Below, in pieces: positions 36,877-45,966 of a stretch of 64,000 nt of DNA. The stretch comes from Prolixibacteraceae bacterium (GTDB taxonomy: Bacteria; Bacteroidota; Bacteroidia; Bacteroidales; Prolixibacteraceae), in NCBI GenBank assembly GCA_003506435.1, contig DOAQ01000007.1, positions 161,227 to 225,226 of the forward strand, given 5' to 3'. The position numbers were made by a program, and so were the translations under genes. How positions within the stretch are numbered: position 1 is the stretch's first letter; the number at the start of each line of letters is the position of its first letter. The notes under the pieces are model-generated. The model was not told where the DNA came from and ran no database searches. It saw nothing but the letters and a program-made list of their open reading frames with translations.

Positions 36877-38745
36877 TTATTCGAGTACAATGATTTCGTA
36901 TGGCTGAAGGATTACTTTCTGATCTGCAATTTTTTTTGTCTTGTTTTTCAATCCGGCTGTCCGCTTCATTAATTCGGGCTGAATATCAATATTTACTTCA
37001 ATGGGGGTTTCTGAAAAACTAGCCAGTAAAATTTTCCGGAAATTGCCGTTTTTCAATACAAGTCCTGTAAAAGTCAGAGGGGAAGAGCTTTCAGAAAGTA
37101 CCACTTCCTGAAATCCATCCAACTCATTGAACAAATGAAAAACAGGGAAAAGCTCTCCGGGCCGGGCTCCAAATTTTTCAGGAAGTTCCGGAGGAAAGTC
37201 GCCCTGTACAAGTCCGCGCCAACCGACTGTTTCGTAAAATGTAATGAGTCGTGCCCCGGCTTCTGTTAAATTTTTCAGACTTCCCAGTGTCCACGCGGCG
37301 GCAAAATCAGTTCGCTGCCGGATATCGACCTGAGCCGGAAGTTCTCTGGGCAGAAGTTCAGGTTCATCGCCCGTTGCAACCACATTAAAACGCTGTTTTA
37401 ATGTCACCGGCGAAACAACTATTTCTTTATCAGGGAAAAGCATCTTTGCTGATTTTACCACACCCGACTGAGCTTCCAGATTTTCAACCAGCGACAAATT
37501 ATCGAACGCATGTACCTGTGGCGAAATGGCGAAATTTACAAAACCGGCATTCCGGGTTTGCGGATGGTTCCTGTTCAACTCGGCAAAGTAGGCATTCACT
37601 CCCGTTCCTGTGATCAACGCGGGAAATTCAGATCGCAGCTTTCTTTCCAATTCCCGGTTTAACTGATTGTCCGGCAAATGATTTTCTCTGACAGCAAAGC
37701 AAAATTTCAGGATAGTTGAATATTTTCGTAATTCATCGATGAGTTCAATTAATTCAATTTCATTGTTTTCTGAAAAATAAAAAACAAGAAAAAGAGGCCA
37801 GCCCAGATTCCGGCTTTCATCAGCAGCCTGTTTTATCGATTTTTTCCATTCCTTCCCGTAAAGTTTTAACTCTACCCGGTAATGACCCAACGGAAGTCGT
37901 TTCAGAATTTTAATCTCATTTTCAGAAAGCCCCTGCTGACGGCTGCTTTGGCAGGTACCGAGCGATGGCAGCGGATAAACTTTCGATTCATCCCACGAAA
38001 AGGATAAAACTTCAGCTTTTTTTTCGGTCGTAATGAGTTCGGTTTTTTCGGATTTCAGGATGAAATCAACCGACTGTTTTATTTTTGTCCCCTTTTCAAT
38101 CAATCGGGGAAAAGGTAAATCGAGCGGGGTACAATAGGTTTTATACGAGGCATCGGTCCAGTTGCGCTGATCTTCCATTTCAAAAATATCCCCCTCCAGA
38201 TCAAGTTCTGCGTTCAGTCCTTCTGCCGGTTGCCATCTCATCGACCGAATATTCATCATGGGTTGATGCGGAGATATTTGTTCGGGAAAAACCGTTGTAT
38301 CCGACGATCCGTCGGGATGAACTACGACACAAGGTTTGCCCGCACATTCAGTAATGGGATGTAATATGCAAAAGCCAATCCGGTTGGTATGAAAAGTTGA
38401 TTTGGCCTCGCCATCCATTTCAAATCTCAAATGACCACCGGCTCCTGTTATTTTGTATCCGGCTTCAAAATGAATTTCATTCTTCTGATAAACCACCCAA
38501 ATATTGATCTCGAATCTATCTTTCTCCTGAATGATACTTTCTTTCAAAATTCCGGGTTCTATCGTTCCCCAGTTCCGGTCGCGTACCGCAGAATAAATCA
38601 TCCTGATTATTTCCGTATTTCCGTGTTTGATCCGACGAATGGCTCCGCTCCGGTACAGTAAATCCAGTTCTCCGGTTGTAAGTAAAACAGATGCGGAAGA
38701 CGACCCGGTAACCGGCGACTTTTGCCGTTTTTTGCGAGGGTTCAT
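36877..38745 (-). CDS. apnL: D-apionate lactonase-like protein
   Basis: The 622-residue product resembles D-apionate lactonase (ApnL), which opens D-apionolactone to D-apionate. The N-terminal beta domain has LLYRSGAIRRIKHGNTEIIRM and the very typical VRDRNWGTIEP, followed by a middle TIM-barrel-like domain (about 270-520, with GWPLFLVFYFSENNE) and a C-terminal beta domain to the end. No signal peptide is present, so it works in the cytoplasm. It overlaps the ApsD gene by one base (TGATG), so the two are coupled. The name rests on the family pattern and on the neighbours that would make and use its product. It is the last gene of the operon. Confidence 0.78.
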   Translation of the reverse strand: MNPRKKRQKSPVTGSSSASVLLTTGELDLLYRSGAIRRIKHGNTEIIRMIYSAVRDRNWGTIEPGILKESIIQEKDRFEINIWVVYQKNEIHFEAGYKITGAGGHLRFEMDGEAKSTFHTNRIGFCILHPITECAGKPCVVVHPDGSSDTTVFPEQISPHQPMMNIRSMRWQPAEGLNAELDLEGDIFEMEDQRNWTDASYKTYCTPLDLPFPRLIEKGTKIKQSVDFILKSEKTELITTEKKAEVLSFSWDESKVYPLPSLGTCQSSRQQGLSENEIKILKRLPLGHYRVELKLYGKEWKKSIKQAADESRNLGWPLFLVFYFSENNEIELIELIDELRKYSTILKFCFAVRENHLPDNQLNRELERKLRSEFPALITGTGVNAYFAELNRNHPQTRNAGFVNFAISPQVHAFDNLSLVENLEAQSGVVKSAKMLFPDKEIVVSPVTLKQRFNVVATGDEPELLPRELPAQVDIRQRTDFAAAWTLGSLKNLTEAGARLITFYETVGWRGLVQGDFPPELPEKFGARPGELFPVFHLFNELDGFQEVVLSESSSPLTFTGLVLKNGNFRKILLASFSETPIEVNIDIQPELMKRTAGLKNKTKKIADQKVILQPYEIIVLE

Positions 38746-39773
38746 CAGAATTCGTTCATGTTGATTATCTTCCCGTGTTCAGCCGATTCGTAGGCCGCCC
38801 ACACCAGTTGAACCGTCTTAAAATTATCGTCTCCGGTATTTTCAGCCTTGCCTTTTCCAAGCATATCGTCAAGAATATTTTGATTGATGTCGACAATGCC
38901 CGGCGGTTCGGGTTTTAACCGGTCGGTTTGCCAGGGATACACCCGCATCGGCACTACTTCTTTAGTGGTTCCTGAAAGAGTTGTAATGCTAATTTCAAAT
39001 TCGGCATCCAGCCGGATACTTCCTTTTTCACCTTCTATCAGCAACAGTGTTTGCGGAAAAACTTCCTGTTCCATTCGCGAACTGAAAGATATTTTCTGGA
39101 TGCAAACAACCCCGTTCTGCATTTTCAGAACCGAAGTAGTTACATCTTCTCCTTTGATGGTCGGGTTTATTCTTTGCTTCTCACAGTAAATGGTTTTGGC
39201 TTCACCAAACAAATACCGGAGCACATCGAATTGATGGGACCCCTGATCGGTAAGCGCAAAATGCTCCAATGCTGTAAGAAAAGGCTGGGTTTCGAAAAGA
39301 GGAAAAGCAGTGATGAAGCCCGTTTCGCAACGAAAAGCATTTCCAATTACCCCTGAATCAAGTATTTTTTTTATCCTGCGGAACTGGGGCTGCCACCGGT
39401 AATTTTCGTGGACATAAAACCGAACGCCTGCGTCCCGGGTCGATTTTATCATGCGTTTGCCCGCTTCATAATCGGGCGCCATCGGTTTTTGACAGATAAC
39501 ATCCAACCCATATTTGGCGCCAAGCAAAGTAAATTTTTCGTGAGTATCTACATCAGTAACGATATCGATAAAATCAAGTTTTTCATTTTTAAGCAGCTCC
39601 TCTGCATCATCGTAAACCCGTGGCACGCCAAACCGTTTTGCCAACTCTTCTGCCTTTTGTTTTGTCCGGTTATAAAGTGCGACACATTCAGCGCCTTCAA
39701 TTTCGGTCCAGGCTCCCAACTGAAACTGCGACCAGAAACCGCAGCCCAGTATCGCGAATTTTAATTTTCTCAT
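38745..39773 (-). CDS. apsD: Gfo/Idh/MocA-family D-apiose dehydrogenase
   Basis: The roughly 342-residue product has an N-terminal Rossmann domain (KFAILGCGFWSQFQLGAW, then YNRTKQKAEELAKRFGVP) and a C-terminal Gfo/Idh/MocA domain with the catalytic-region EKP-type motif (here CQKPMAP near residue 95) and DQGSHQFDVLRYLFG near 190. ApsD oxidises D-apiose to D-apionolactone with NAD+. The frame runs to 39815, but MRKLKFAILG at 39773, preceded by AGGGA, is the natural start. The specific call is by family look and cluster context. Gfo/Idh/MocA proteins are diverse, so another sugar dehydrogenase is possible. Confidence 0.75.
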   Translation of the reverse strand: MRKLKFAILGCGFWSQFQLGAWTEIEGAECVALYNRTKQKAEELAKRFGVPRVYDDAEELLKNEKLDFIDIVTDVDTHEKFTLLGAKYGLDVICQKPMAPDYEAGKRMIKSTRDAGVRFYVHENYRWQPQFRRIKKILDSGVIGNAFRCETGFITAFPLFETQPFLTALEHFALTDQGSHQFDVLRYLFGEAKTIYCEKQRINPTIKGEDVTTSVLKMQNGVVCIQKISFSSRMEQEVFPQTLLLIEGEKGSIRLDAEFEISITTLSGTTKEVVPMRVYPWQTDRLKPEPPGIVDINQNILDDMLGKGKAENTGDDNFKTVQLVWAAYESAEHGKIINMNEF

Positions 39774-39801
39774 GATGATCCCTGAAAATTGGAATTTGAA
39801 A

Positions 39802-40629
39802 CTATGTAATATCAATCACTTGCTGCAACACATTGTCAGGCTCAAAAATCTGTTTCCAGTCTTCTTTAAAAAGGATGCTGCGGCCGCGTTGAAGCGCTTT
39901 ATTTGCTGCATCGGAAAACACAGCATTCGGCAATTCCTTGAACAACACCGCCAATTGAATATTGATGTGCCCCAACAAAAATTCGCGGGCAGCTTCAGCC
40001 GGTACGCCGCGTTTGATAATTTCCTCCATTCCTTCGCGAACCAGGTCAAGGCACGATGACGATAATGTCTCAACCAGTGCCGGTTCAAGCAATGCCATTT
40101 GCTCCATCGTAATTTCAAATGCTTTGGTAACCGGTGCATACATGGTTTTGGCAACTGCTTCGCCCAGTTTATAATCAACTTCCGGTCCCTGCATCAACGC
40201 GCAAACAATGGTTTGTTTGGCCAGTGTACCTCCAAAGAAATCGGCCTGCGCTTCGGGGGTTGGCTCCCAGTTGAACACCGAAGGATGCGACGGATGTGCG
40301 ATAAAATACGAAACGTCGGTCCGCAAGAACAAACGGCCTGCGCGGGCAACAGCCGGGTCAAGGGTCATCAGTAAGGCGCCTGATTTCATTTGCGGAATTA
40401 TATTCGCAGAAACTTTTGCCAACGCCACATCGGGAACGGCAAGAATAACAATATCTGCATCGGGAACAACAACTTCCCCGTTCGAGACTGAAACGCCCAG
40501 TTCTTTTAACCGTTCAATTCCGGCAGGACTAATCTCGACATAACTGACCTGATATGCCGACGATTTTAAATTCCGGGTCAGACGGCAGCCCATTTTTCCA
40601 CCGGCGCCGATCAATGCTATCTTTTTCAT
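39802..40629 (-). CDS. apnO: D-apionate oxidoisomerase-like protein
   Basis: The 275-residue product has a Rossmann NAD-binding domain (MKKIALIGAGGKMGCRLTRNL) and a helical C-terminal domain of the phosphogluconate-dehydrogenase-related type (LLEPALVETLSSSCLDLVREGMEEIIKRGVP). SYFIAHPSHPSVFNWEP lies in the presumed active-site region. ApnO converts D-apionate to 3-oxoisoapionate by NAD-linked oxidation and isomerisation. It sits between ApsD and the GH140-like gene, with 28 and 2 bases to the neighbours. Confidence comes from both the family and the pathway fit. Confidence 0.75.
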   Translation of the reverse strand: MKKIALIGAGGKMGCRLTRNLKSSAYQVSYVEISPAGIERLKELGVSVSNGEVVVPDADIVILAVPDVALAKVSANIIPQMKSGALLMTLDPAVARAGRLFLRTDVSYFIAHPSHPSVFNWEPTPEAQADFFGGTLAKQTIVCALMQGPEVDYKLGEAVAKTMYAPVTKAFEITMEQMALLEPALVETLSSSCLDLVREGMEEIIKRGVPAEAAREFLLGHINIQLAVLFKELPNAVFSDAANKALQRGRSILFKEDWKQIFEPDNVLQQVIDIT

Positions 40630-40631
40630 TT

Positions 40632-42251
40632 TTATTTCCTTTTTAGAATGATTAACATGTCATGTTCAAAATCATGTACAAACTTTATTTTATTGTCCTT
40701 CAATTGAATATCAGCTTTCTGGTACGTATTTTCAACCGGATCAAACCACTCTGCTTCATAATTCAATTTCTGCGGATTTAAAAGCTGGAGCCCGGATTTG
40801 GCAGGCACATAAACTACGATAACAGAATTGTCATCCTTTTTCAGAGCGGAAACCCAGTGATTGAACTGATTCTCTCCGAGTTGATTTTCCAGAAGTTCGC
40901 TGGCCGGAAAAAAACGCCACCATTCCAGCTTATTAAAGAATTCAGCCAGGTACCCCATTTGTATACTTCCCGGAAAATCCAGGCTTTTTCGCCAACCGGT
41001 CACCTTTCCTTTGTCGCTGTGGTTCAGTATTTTTTCACCTTCAGCCAGCCAGGGCCAGATTCCGTTCGCCCCGTAAGTTATCCCGGCAACAGGTGTTGCA
41101 AACAGGCTCCAATACGATGCATTTCTCACATCTTCATCTGTAATGGTGAAATAAATTTCTTCGTAATTGGGTTCCATGTTGATATACGGCATGGGTTTCA
41201 GCTTACTCCATTTTTCCGCCATCGGTCCGCGGTTAATCCAGTTAACCGTTTTTTCGCCATTGCTGTGCGATGACTGATAACCCATCATGTTATACCAGTC
41301 TTCCTGCGCAAATAATTCTCCGATCCACGAAAGACCATGTGGATGAATGGTGACCGGGGCATGATCGATTTCGTTAAAAACCTGTCGCCCTATTTCTTTC
41401 CATTTTACTTCCTGATCGTCGTAATATTTTCCGTCGCCACCCAGTGTCCAAACCACATGATTTCCCTGATAGCGGGCCACAATGTATTTGGCAAGCAAAA
41501 CCGCTTCATCGAGAGGCAAGCTGTATCCCGGACTCAGATGGCGCCCCTGTCCGTTGGGCAGAGCCCACAAAATAACAGGCGAAACAACCATTCCTTTGGC
41601 ATTGGCTTCGTCAATTCGTTTGTCGATCCGCTTAAAAAATTCAGGATTAATGCGGATGTACCCCGAGCCATCGATGGCAGTCAGTCCTTCTTCATTTTTA
41701 TCGCAACCACGCCATTCGGTGGTTACCAACTGAATGACATTGTAATGGTTCTTTTTCCGGTGGTTGAGGTAATATTCCCATTCTTCATCTGTCGATTTTA
41801 ATGCCCCGTTCCAGGCGGTACAGGCCAGCCAAAAGAACGGCGTACCATCATTGTATGAGAAATAGTATTTCCCGGGTTGATGATGGATTGCCCCTTTTTG
41901 AAAAATCAGTTCATTACTTCTCCCGGGGTTGCATTCAAAAGCCCCCTTTCGTGCATGAAGACCGGAATTTTCCTTGTCGGAACAATCTGTTGACCATGTC
42001 CAGGTGCCGGTTTCGTCAGGAAGGAAGCGCACTTTCCAGTCTTTGCCTCCATCCCAGAAGCCACGAACTGTTTTTTCCCGACCCGAAGGAGAGCAAAAGG
42101 TAATTTTAAAATTTTTTACGTCATACACCGGATTATTATATTCCTTGCTGCTGACAAAACTTATCTCATGCTTCTCCCAAAGTTTTGCATCCTGGGCTAA
42201 ACCATTCTGGTTCAAAACAACTGCAATTAGAAAAATAACAAATCTTCCCAT
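40632..42251 (-). CDS. Exported GH140-like apiosidase (DUF4038)
   Basis: The roughly 539-residue protein has a signal peptide (FVIFLIAVVLNQNGLAQ), a DUF5060-like beta domain (about 20-110, with TWTWSTDCSD), a DUF4038 catalytic barrel (about 125-430, starting FFWLACTAWNGALKSTDEEW, with VVWTLGGDGKYYD and INMEPNYEE) and a C-terminal collagen-binding-like beta domain. GH140 enzymes such as BT1012 of Bacteroides thetaiotaomicron release apiose from rhamnogalacturonan II. DUF4038 also covers other glycosidases, so apiosidase is inferred from the surrounding apiose genes. The frame starts upstream at 42296; MGRFVIFLIAV at 42251 begins the signal peptide. Confidence 0.75.
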   Translation of the reverse strand: MGRFVIFLIAVVLNQNGLAQDAKLWEKHEISFVSSKEYNNPVYDVKNFKITFCSPSGREKTVRGFWDGGKDWKVRFLPDETGTWTWSTDCSDKENSGLHARKGAFECNPGRSNELIFQKGAIHHQPGKYYFSYNDGTPFFWLACTAWNGALKSTDEEWEYYLNHRKKNHYNVIQLVTTEWRGCDKNEEGLTAIDGSGYIRINPEFFKRIDKRIDEANAKGMVVSPVILWALPNGQGRHLSPGYSLPLDEAVLLAKYIVARYQGNHVVWTLGGDGKYYDDQEVKWKEIGRQVFNEIDHAPVTIHPHGLSWIGELFAQEDWYNMMGYQSSHSNGEKTVNWINRGPMAEKWSKLKPMPYINMEPNYEEIYFTITDEDVRNASYWSLFATPVAGITYGANGIWPWLAEGEKILNHSDKGKVTGWRKSLDFPGSIQMGYLAEFFNKLEWWRFFPASELLENQLGENQFNHWVSALKKDDNSVIVVYVPAKSGLQLLNPQKLNYEAEWFDPVENTYQKADIQLKDNKIKFVHDFEHDMLIILKRK

Positions 42252-42253
42252 TT

Positions 42254-43054
42254 TTATAAAATTGATTTTAAATAATTTATGCTCTGACAAGCCCATTCCG
42301 ATTCTTTCCGGATGGTCTCATTAAGTTCTTTTTCTGGAGGGGTCCATTGCTCCAAAATAGCAGACTGACAGCGGGGATTGACTTTTTCGAGCAATTCACC
42401 GAGAGGTAACATTCCTTTTCCAAGTGGTTTTCCCTCAATAATAAATCCCATTTTATGGAATACCCGATCAACAGAAAATTCCTTTACATGAAGGTTGACC
42501 GTTAACGGAGCCAGCAAGTTGATCACTGTTTCTAGTCCTTCGCCCGCCCCCATCGAATTCACGGTATCGAGGCAAATGCCGACATGATTACTGCCCGCTT
42601 TTTCAACCATCGATACAAATTCGCGGGCTGTAAAACGGTCGTGGTTTTCGATGGCTAGAATGATATTTTTTTCTTTCAACGACGATAATCCGTTCCGTAT
42701 GATTTGATGAACATCATCCAATGAGGGATGAAACTCAGCGCCGTCAATCACAAACCGAAGGATGGACGATTTAAAAAGACAGGCAATCTCAATATACTGT
42801 TCCAGATTTTCATCGGTCATCTTTTTCGCTCCGGGTTCTATTTTGATTTTCTTTTTATCTGCAAATTCTTTAATCTTCGTTAATTGCAGATGCGAAAACT
42901 GGTCAAGCGGCAAATTGTCGGCAATCTGAACAACCGGAATCTGATACTCCACTGCTTTTTCAATCAGATCGAAAACAGACATGCACTGCTGCGGCATTTT
43001 TCCCGGAACACCGACGGCCCACGTAAATGTATATGAACTAATTCCTGCTTCCAC
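42254..43054 (-). CDS. oiaC: 3-oxoisoapionate decarboxylase-like TIM-barrel protein
   Basis: This 266-residue xylose-isomerase-like barrel shows the four expected metal ligands: E136 (IENHDRF), D163 (CLDTVNS), H189 (NLHVKEF) and E235 (ILEQWTPP). OiaC removes CO2 from 3-oxoisoapionate to give L-erythrulose, the step after ApnO. Many barrels of this family are sugar epimerases, so the substrate is inferred from the cluster. It ends 3 bases before the apiosidase start, and the permease lies 33 bases upstream. Confidence 0.75.
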   Translation of the reverse strand: MEAGISSYTFTWAVGVPGKMPQQCMSVFDLIEKAVEYQIPVVQIADNLPLDQFSHLQLTKIKEFADKKKIKIEPGAKKMTDENLEQYIEIACLFKSSILRFVIDGAEFHPSLDDVHQIIRNGLSSLKEKNIILAIENHDRFTAREFVSMVEKAGSNHVGICLDTVNSMGAGEGLETVINLLAPLTVNLHVKEFSVDRVFHKMGFIIEGKPLGKGMLPLGELLEKVNPRCQSAILEQWTPPEKELNETIRKESEWACQSINYLKSIL

Positions 43055-43087
43055 TTTTATTTCATTTTACCGGTTCATCGGGAATAT

Positions 43088-44104
43088 TTATGCATTCGAC
43101 ATAGTTATTAATACCAGCCCGGCTATGTAAGCGATAAACATGATCAGCAAAAGTGCGCTGGTTCCTTTTGGGGCTCCACGAAATTCTTTCCACACCAAAA
43201 CGCCCCATAAAATAGCAACAACCGGCGCGGCGTTGCTCAGTGCGTAAGCAATGGCAGGATTGGCTGCGCCCACTGCCATATAGCTAAAAATCATACCCAG
43301 CATCCAAATGGCGCCTCCTAAAACTCCGGTTAAATGGATAGACAATGAACCCGAAAAATATTCTTTCATTTTTACAGGAGCGCCTTCAACCGGTTTGCGC
43401 ATAAAAACCGGATTAATGAAAAATGTACTAATGAAAACCCCAACAGCAAAAAAGAAAACCCCGGAATAAGGGGTCAGCGTTCCTTTCCCTCCGGAAACAA
43501 ATGCAGGATCGAGTGAATTTACTACCACCGGATAAAAAAATGCAATGAACAAACCGGCAATAACCGAAAGCAAAATCCCTTTCGTTGAAGGTTTCTTTTT
43601 TTCGCGGGAAAGATTGCTGTATGATTTTCCGCTGAGAAAAATAGCGGCAATAATAATGATAACCCCGGTCCAGAGCAGCGCTGGCTGCGTACTGGGATTT
43701 CCGCCTTTCATGATTACATTTATGTAGTTTAGAATGATGCCAAGAATCCAGGCAAGACCGCCCCCAATGGGAAAAGCTACCGACATTCCGGCCACGGCAA
43801 TGGCTGCCACAAGGAGCAGGTTCCCCAGGTTCCACAATAAACCGCCGATCATGGCATAGACGATGCTCGACGCATCAGCCTGTTTCAGGTCTTCCACAAA
43901 ACTGCGTCCGGTGTCGCCCATGCTGCCTACGGTAAATGCCGATACCAGCGACATCAGCAAAATGCCAATGATTAAATCCCAGTAAAACAATTCGAAACGC
44001 CAGTTGCTTTGAACCATTTTCTGGGTATTCGACCACGAGCCCCAGCAGATCATTGCAAAAACACAAAACAGAATTGCAATCCAATAACTTGATATTTGTA
44101 TCAT
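43088..44104 (-). CDS. GRP/RhaT-like sugar permease, probable apiose importer
   Basis: The roughly 338-residue product has ten hydrophobic helices in the DMT (drug/metabolite transporter) fold, with the sugar-transporter type features FAMICWGSWSNTQKM at the N-terminus and AFPIGGGLAWILGIILNYI near residue 115. It looks like the glucose/ribose/rhamnose permease group. First gene of the operon, so apiose, or another product of the apiosidase, is the likely cargo. The frame could open with TTG at 44110, but ATG at 44104 is preferred. Confidence 0.7.
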   Translation of the reverse strand: MIQISSYWIAILFCVFAMICWGSWSNTQKMVQSNWRFELFYWDLIIGILLMSLVSAFTVGSMGDTGRSFVEDLKQADASSIVYAMIGGLLWNLGNLLLVAAIAVAGMSVAFPIGGGLAWILGIILNYINVIMKGGNPSTQPALLWTGVIIIIAAIFLSGKSYSNLSREKKKPSTKGILLSVIAGLFIAFFYPVVVNSLDPAFVSGGKGTLTPYSGVFFFAVGVFISTFFINPVFMRKPVEGAPVKMKEYFSGSLSIHLTGVLGGAIWMLGMIFSYMAVGAANPAIAYALSNAAPVVAILWGVLVWKEFRGAPKGTSALLLIMFIAYIAGLVLITMSNA

Positions 44105-44143
44105 ACTCAATTTATTTTTTAAACTTTACCACACTTATACAGC

Positions 44144-44151
44144 CAAAAATA
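44144..44151 (-). promoter_or_regulatory. Candidate -7 element of the apiose operon
   Basis: Reading the minus strand, TATTTTTG fits TAnnTTTG and a GTTT-like -33 lies 18 bases upstream. It would start the transcript about 30 bases before the permease. No clear palindrome for the GntR regulator was found in the 103-base divergent region. Confidence 0.5.
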
Positions 44152-44207
44152 GTTTTTGATCGTATATTTAAACTTTTACATTGAATATGTTCTAAAATAG
44201 AAAACCC

Positions 44208-45221
44208 ATGAAGTGGCTGGAAACACCGGATTATCGTGCAATTACACCAATCTATCAGCAAATAAAAGATGCTGTTGTACGGGCGATTGAGAACGGGACA
44301 CTGACTGAAGGTGACCAAATGCCATCTATCCATAAAATCAGGCAGGAGTTCAATTTGGCGCCGGGAACTGTCATTCGTGCCTATGAAGAATTGAAAGAAC
44401 TGGGAGTTTTATCGTCTAAGCAGGGAAAAGGCTTTTTTATTGCAAGCTCAGGCATTCAAAACAAGCTCAAAGTTTTTCTTCTTTTCGACCGGATGAATGC
44501 GTATAAAGAAATTATTTACGAATCATTCATGGAACATACCGGCAGAGATGCCGGAGTCAGCGTGTTTTTTCATCACTACGATAAAAAGCGCTTCGAAAAA
44601 CTGATCCGCGACAACCTCGGGCATTACAGCCATTATGTGGTCATGCCTCACATCAGCGACGATATCAGTAAAATATTACACAAAGTCCCTGAAAAGAAAT
44701 TGATTCTGATTGACGCTCATGTGCCCGGTCTTTCCGACGGGTACAATGCAGTCTACCAGGATTTTGAGAACGATATTTTCACCGGGCTCGAATCGGGATT
44801 GGAATCCATCCGGAAATACAGCTCCATATCGTTAAGCCTTTCGAAAAGCAAATTTCAGTTCGTTCCGGAAGGTTGTATTACCGGGTTCAAAAGATTTTGC
44901 AACACCCATCATCTGGAACATGCGGTTTTGTCCAGTGTGTTTCAAACCGAGATCAGGAAAGGAGAATTATACATTGTTTACGATGACAATGAGCTTTTCC
45001 ATTTGCTGAACCGGATAAAAGAAAAAAACTGGGAAACCGGAAAAGATATCGGGATTATATCGTATGACGATACGCCGATGAAAGAAATACTGGCGGGCGG
45101 AATTTCGGTTTTAACAACCGACTTTTACCGGATGGGAGAAACGGCTGCACTCTTTTTGACCGATAGCCTGAAAGGTAAAATCCATAATCCTTTCCGCCTC
45201 ATTAGAAGAAACTCATTTTAA
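44208..45221 (+). CDS. GntR-family regulator with LacI-like sugar-binding domain
   Basis: The 337-residue product has an N-terminal GntR winged helix (TPIYQQIKDAVVRAIENGTLTEGDQMPSIHKIRQEFNLAPGTVIRAYEELKELGVL) at about 15-75 and a C-terminal periplasmic-binding-protein-like domain of LacI type (KVFLLFDRMNAYKEIIYESF ... GIISYDDTPMKEILAGGISVLTTD). Such hybrids regulate sugar operons in Bacteroidetes (AraR-like). It is divergent from the apiose operon, across 103 bases, and is the likely local regulator. The effector is probably apiose or an intermediate (inferred). Confidence 0.85.
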   Translation: MKWLETPDYRAITPIYQQIKDAVVRAIENGTLTEGDQMPSIHKIRQEFNLAPGTVIRAYEELKELGVLSSKQGKGFFIASSGIQNKLKVFLLFDRMNAYKEIIYESFMEHTGRDAGVSVFFHHYDKKRFEKLIRDNLGHYSHYVVMPHISDDISKILHKVPEKKLILIDAHVPGLSDGYNAVYQDFENDIFTGLESGLESIRKYSSISLSLSKSKFQFVPEGCITGFKRFCNTHHLEHAVLSSVFQTEIRKGELYIVYDDNELFHLLNRIKEKNWETGKDIGIISYDDTPMKEILAGGISVLTTDFYRMGETAALFLTDSLKGKIHNPFRLIRRNSF

Positions 45222-45242
45222 GTAATTTAATCTAGAAACTCT

Positions 45243-45908
45243 ATGCAAAAAACTGCAACTATTATCGGGGCAACCGGTCTGATTGGAAAACAACTGGTAC
45301 GACTGCTTCTTGAAAATGAAAATTTTTCGGAAGTAAAAATTTTTGTCCGCCGCAAATCGGGAATTTCACATCCCAAACTGAAAGAATATCTCATTGATTT
45401 TGACAAACCGGAGGAATGGACGAAGCTGGTGACCGGAGATGTTTTGTTTTCAACTCTTGGAACAACGCTGAGAACCGCGGGTTCGAAAGAAAAACAATAC
45501 AATATTGATTTTACGTACCAATATTCGTTCGCAAGTATTGCTGTTGGGAATGGAATCCCTGCATACGTGCTGGTTTCATCAGTCGGTGCCAATTCCAAAT
45601 CGTCTGTTTTTTATTCGCGAATGAAAGGGGAACTCGACGAAGCTGTTTCCAAATTAAACTTCAGGAACATTACTATTCTCCGGCCTTCTATTTTGGATGG
45701 CAATCGTACTGAAAACCGGTATACAGAAAAGATGTCCATCAAAATTATGAGTTTTTTCACCCATTTTATGTTGAAGAAATACAGGCCAATCAAAGATGAA
45801 ATTGTTGCCCGGGCGATGATTAATGCCTCGCTCTTCCAAAACGAAAAATTAAGAATAGTTGAACTTGACCAAATTTTTAAGCTGGCAGAATTTCCCGAAG
45901 CCCAATAA
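45243..45908 (+). CDS. NAD(P)-binding oxidoreductase-like protein (atypical SDR)
   Basis: The 221-residue product has an N-terminal Rossmann motif (TIIGATGLIGKQLVRLLL) and an atypical-SDR pattern (VSSVGANSKSSVFYSRMKGELDEAV with Tyr-x3-Lys-like YSRMK near residue 123), close to the HIM1/TIP30-like group. The substrate is unknown. It follows the GntR gene by 21 bases and may be co-transcribed. Confidence 0.75.
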   Translation: MQKTATIIGATGLIGKQLVRLLLENENFSEVKIFVRRKSGISHPKLKEYLIDFDKPEEWTKLVTGDVLFSTLGTTLRTAGSKEKQYNIDFTYQYSFASIAVGNGIPAYVLVSSVGANSKSSVFYSRMKGELDEAVSKLNFRNITILRPSILDGNRTENRYTEKMSIKIMSFFTHFMLKKYRPIKDEIVARAMINASLFQNEKLRIVELDQIFKLAEFPEAQ

Positions 45909-45966
45909 TAATTTCAACCAAAAGCATTTCCGAATGTTCTATACAGAAACAAAATATTTTTGAGTC

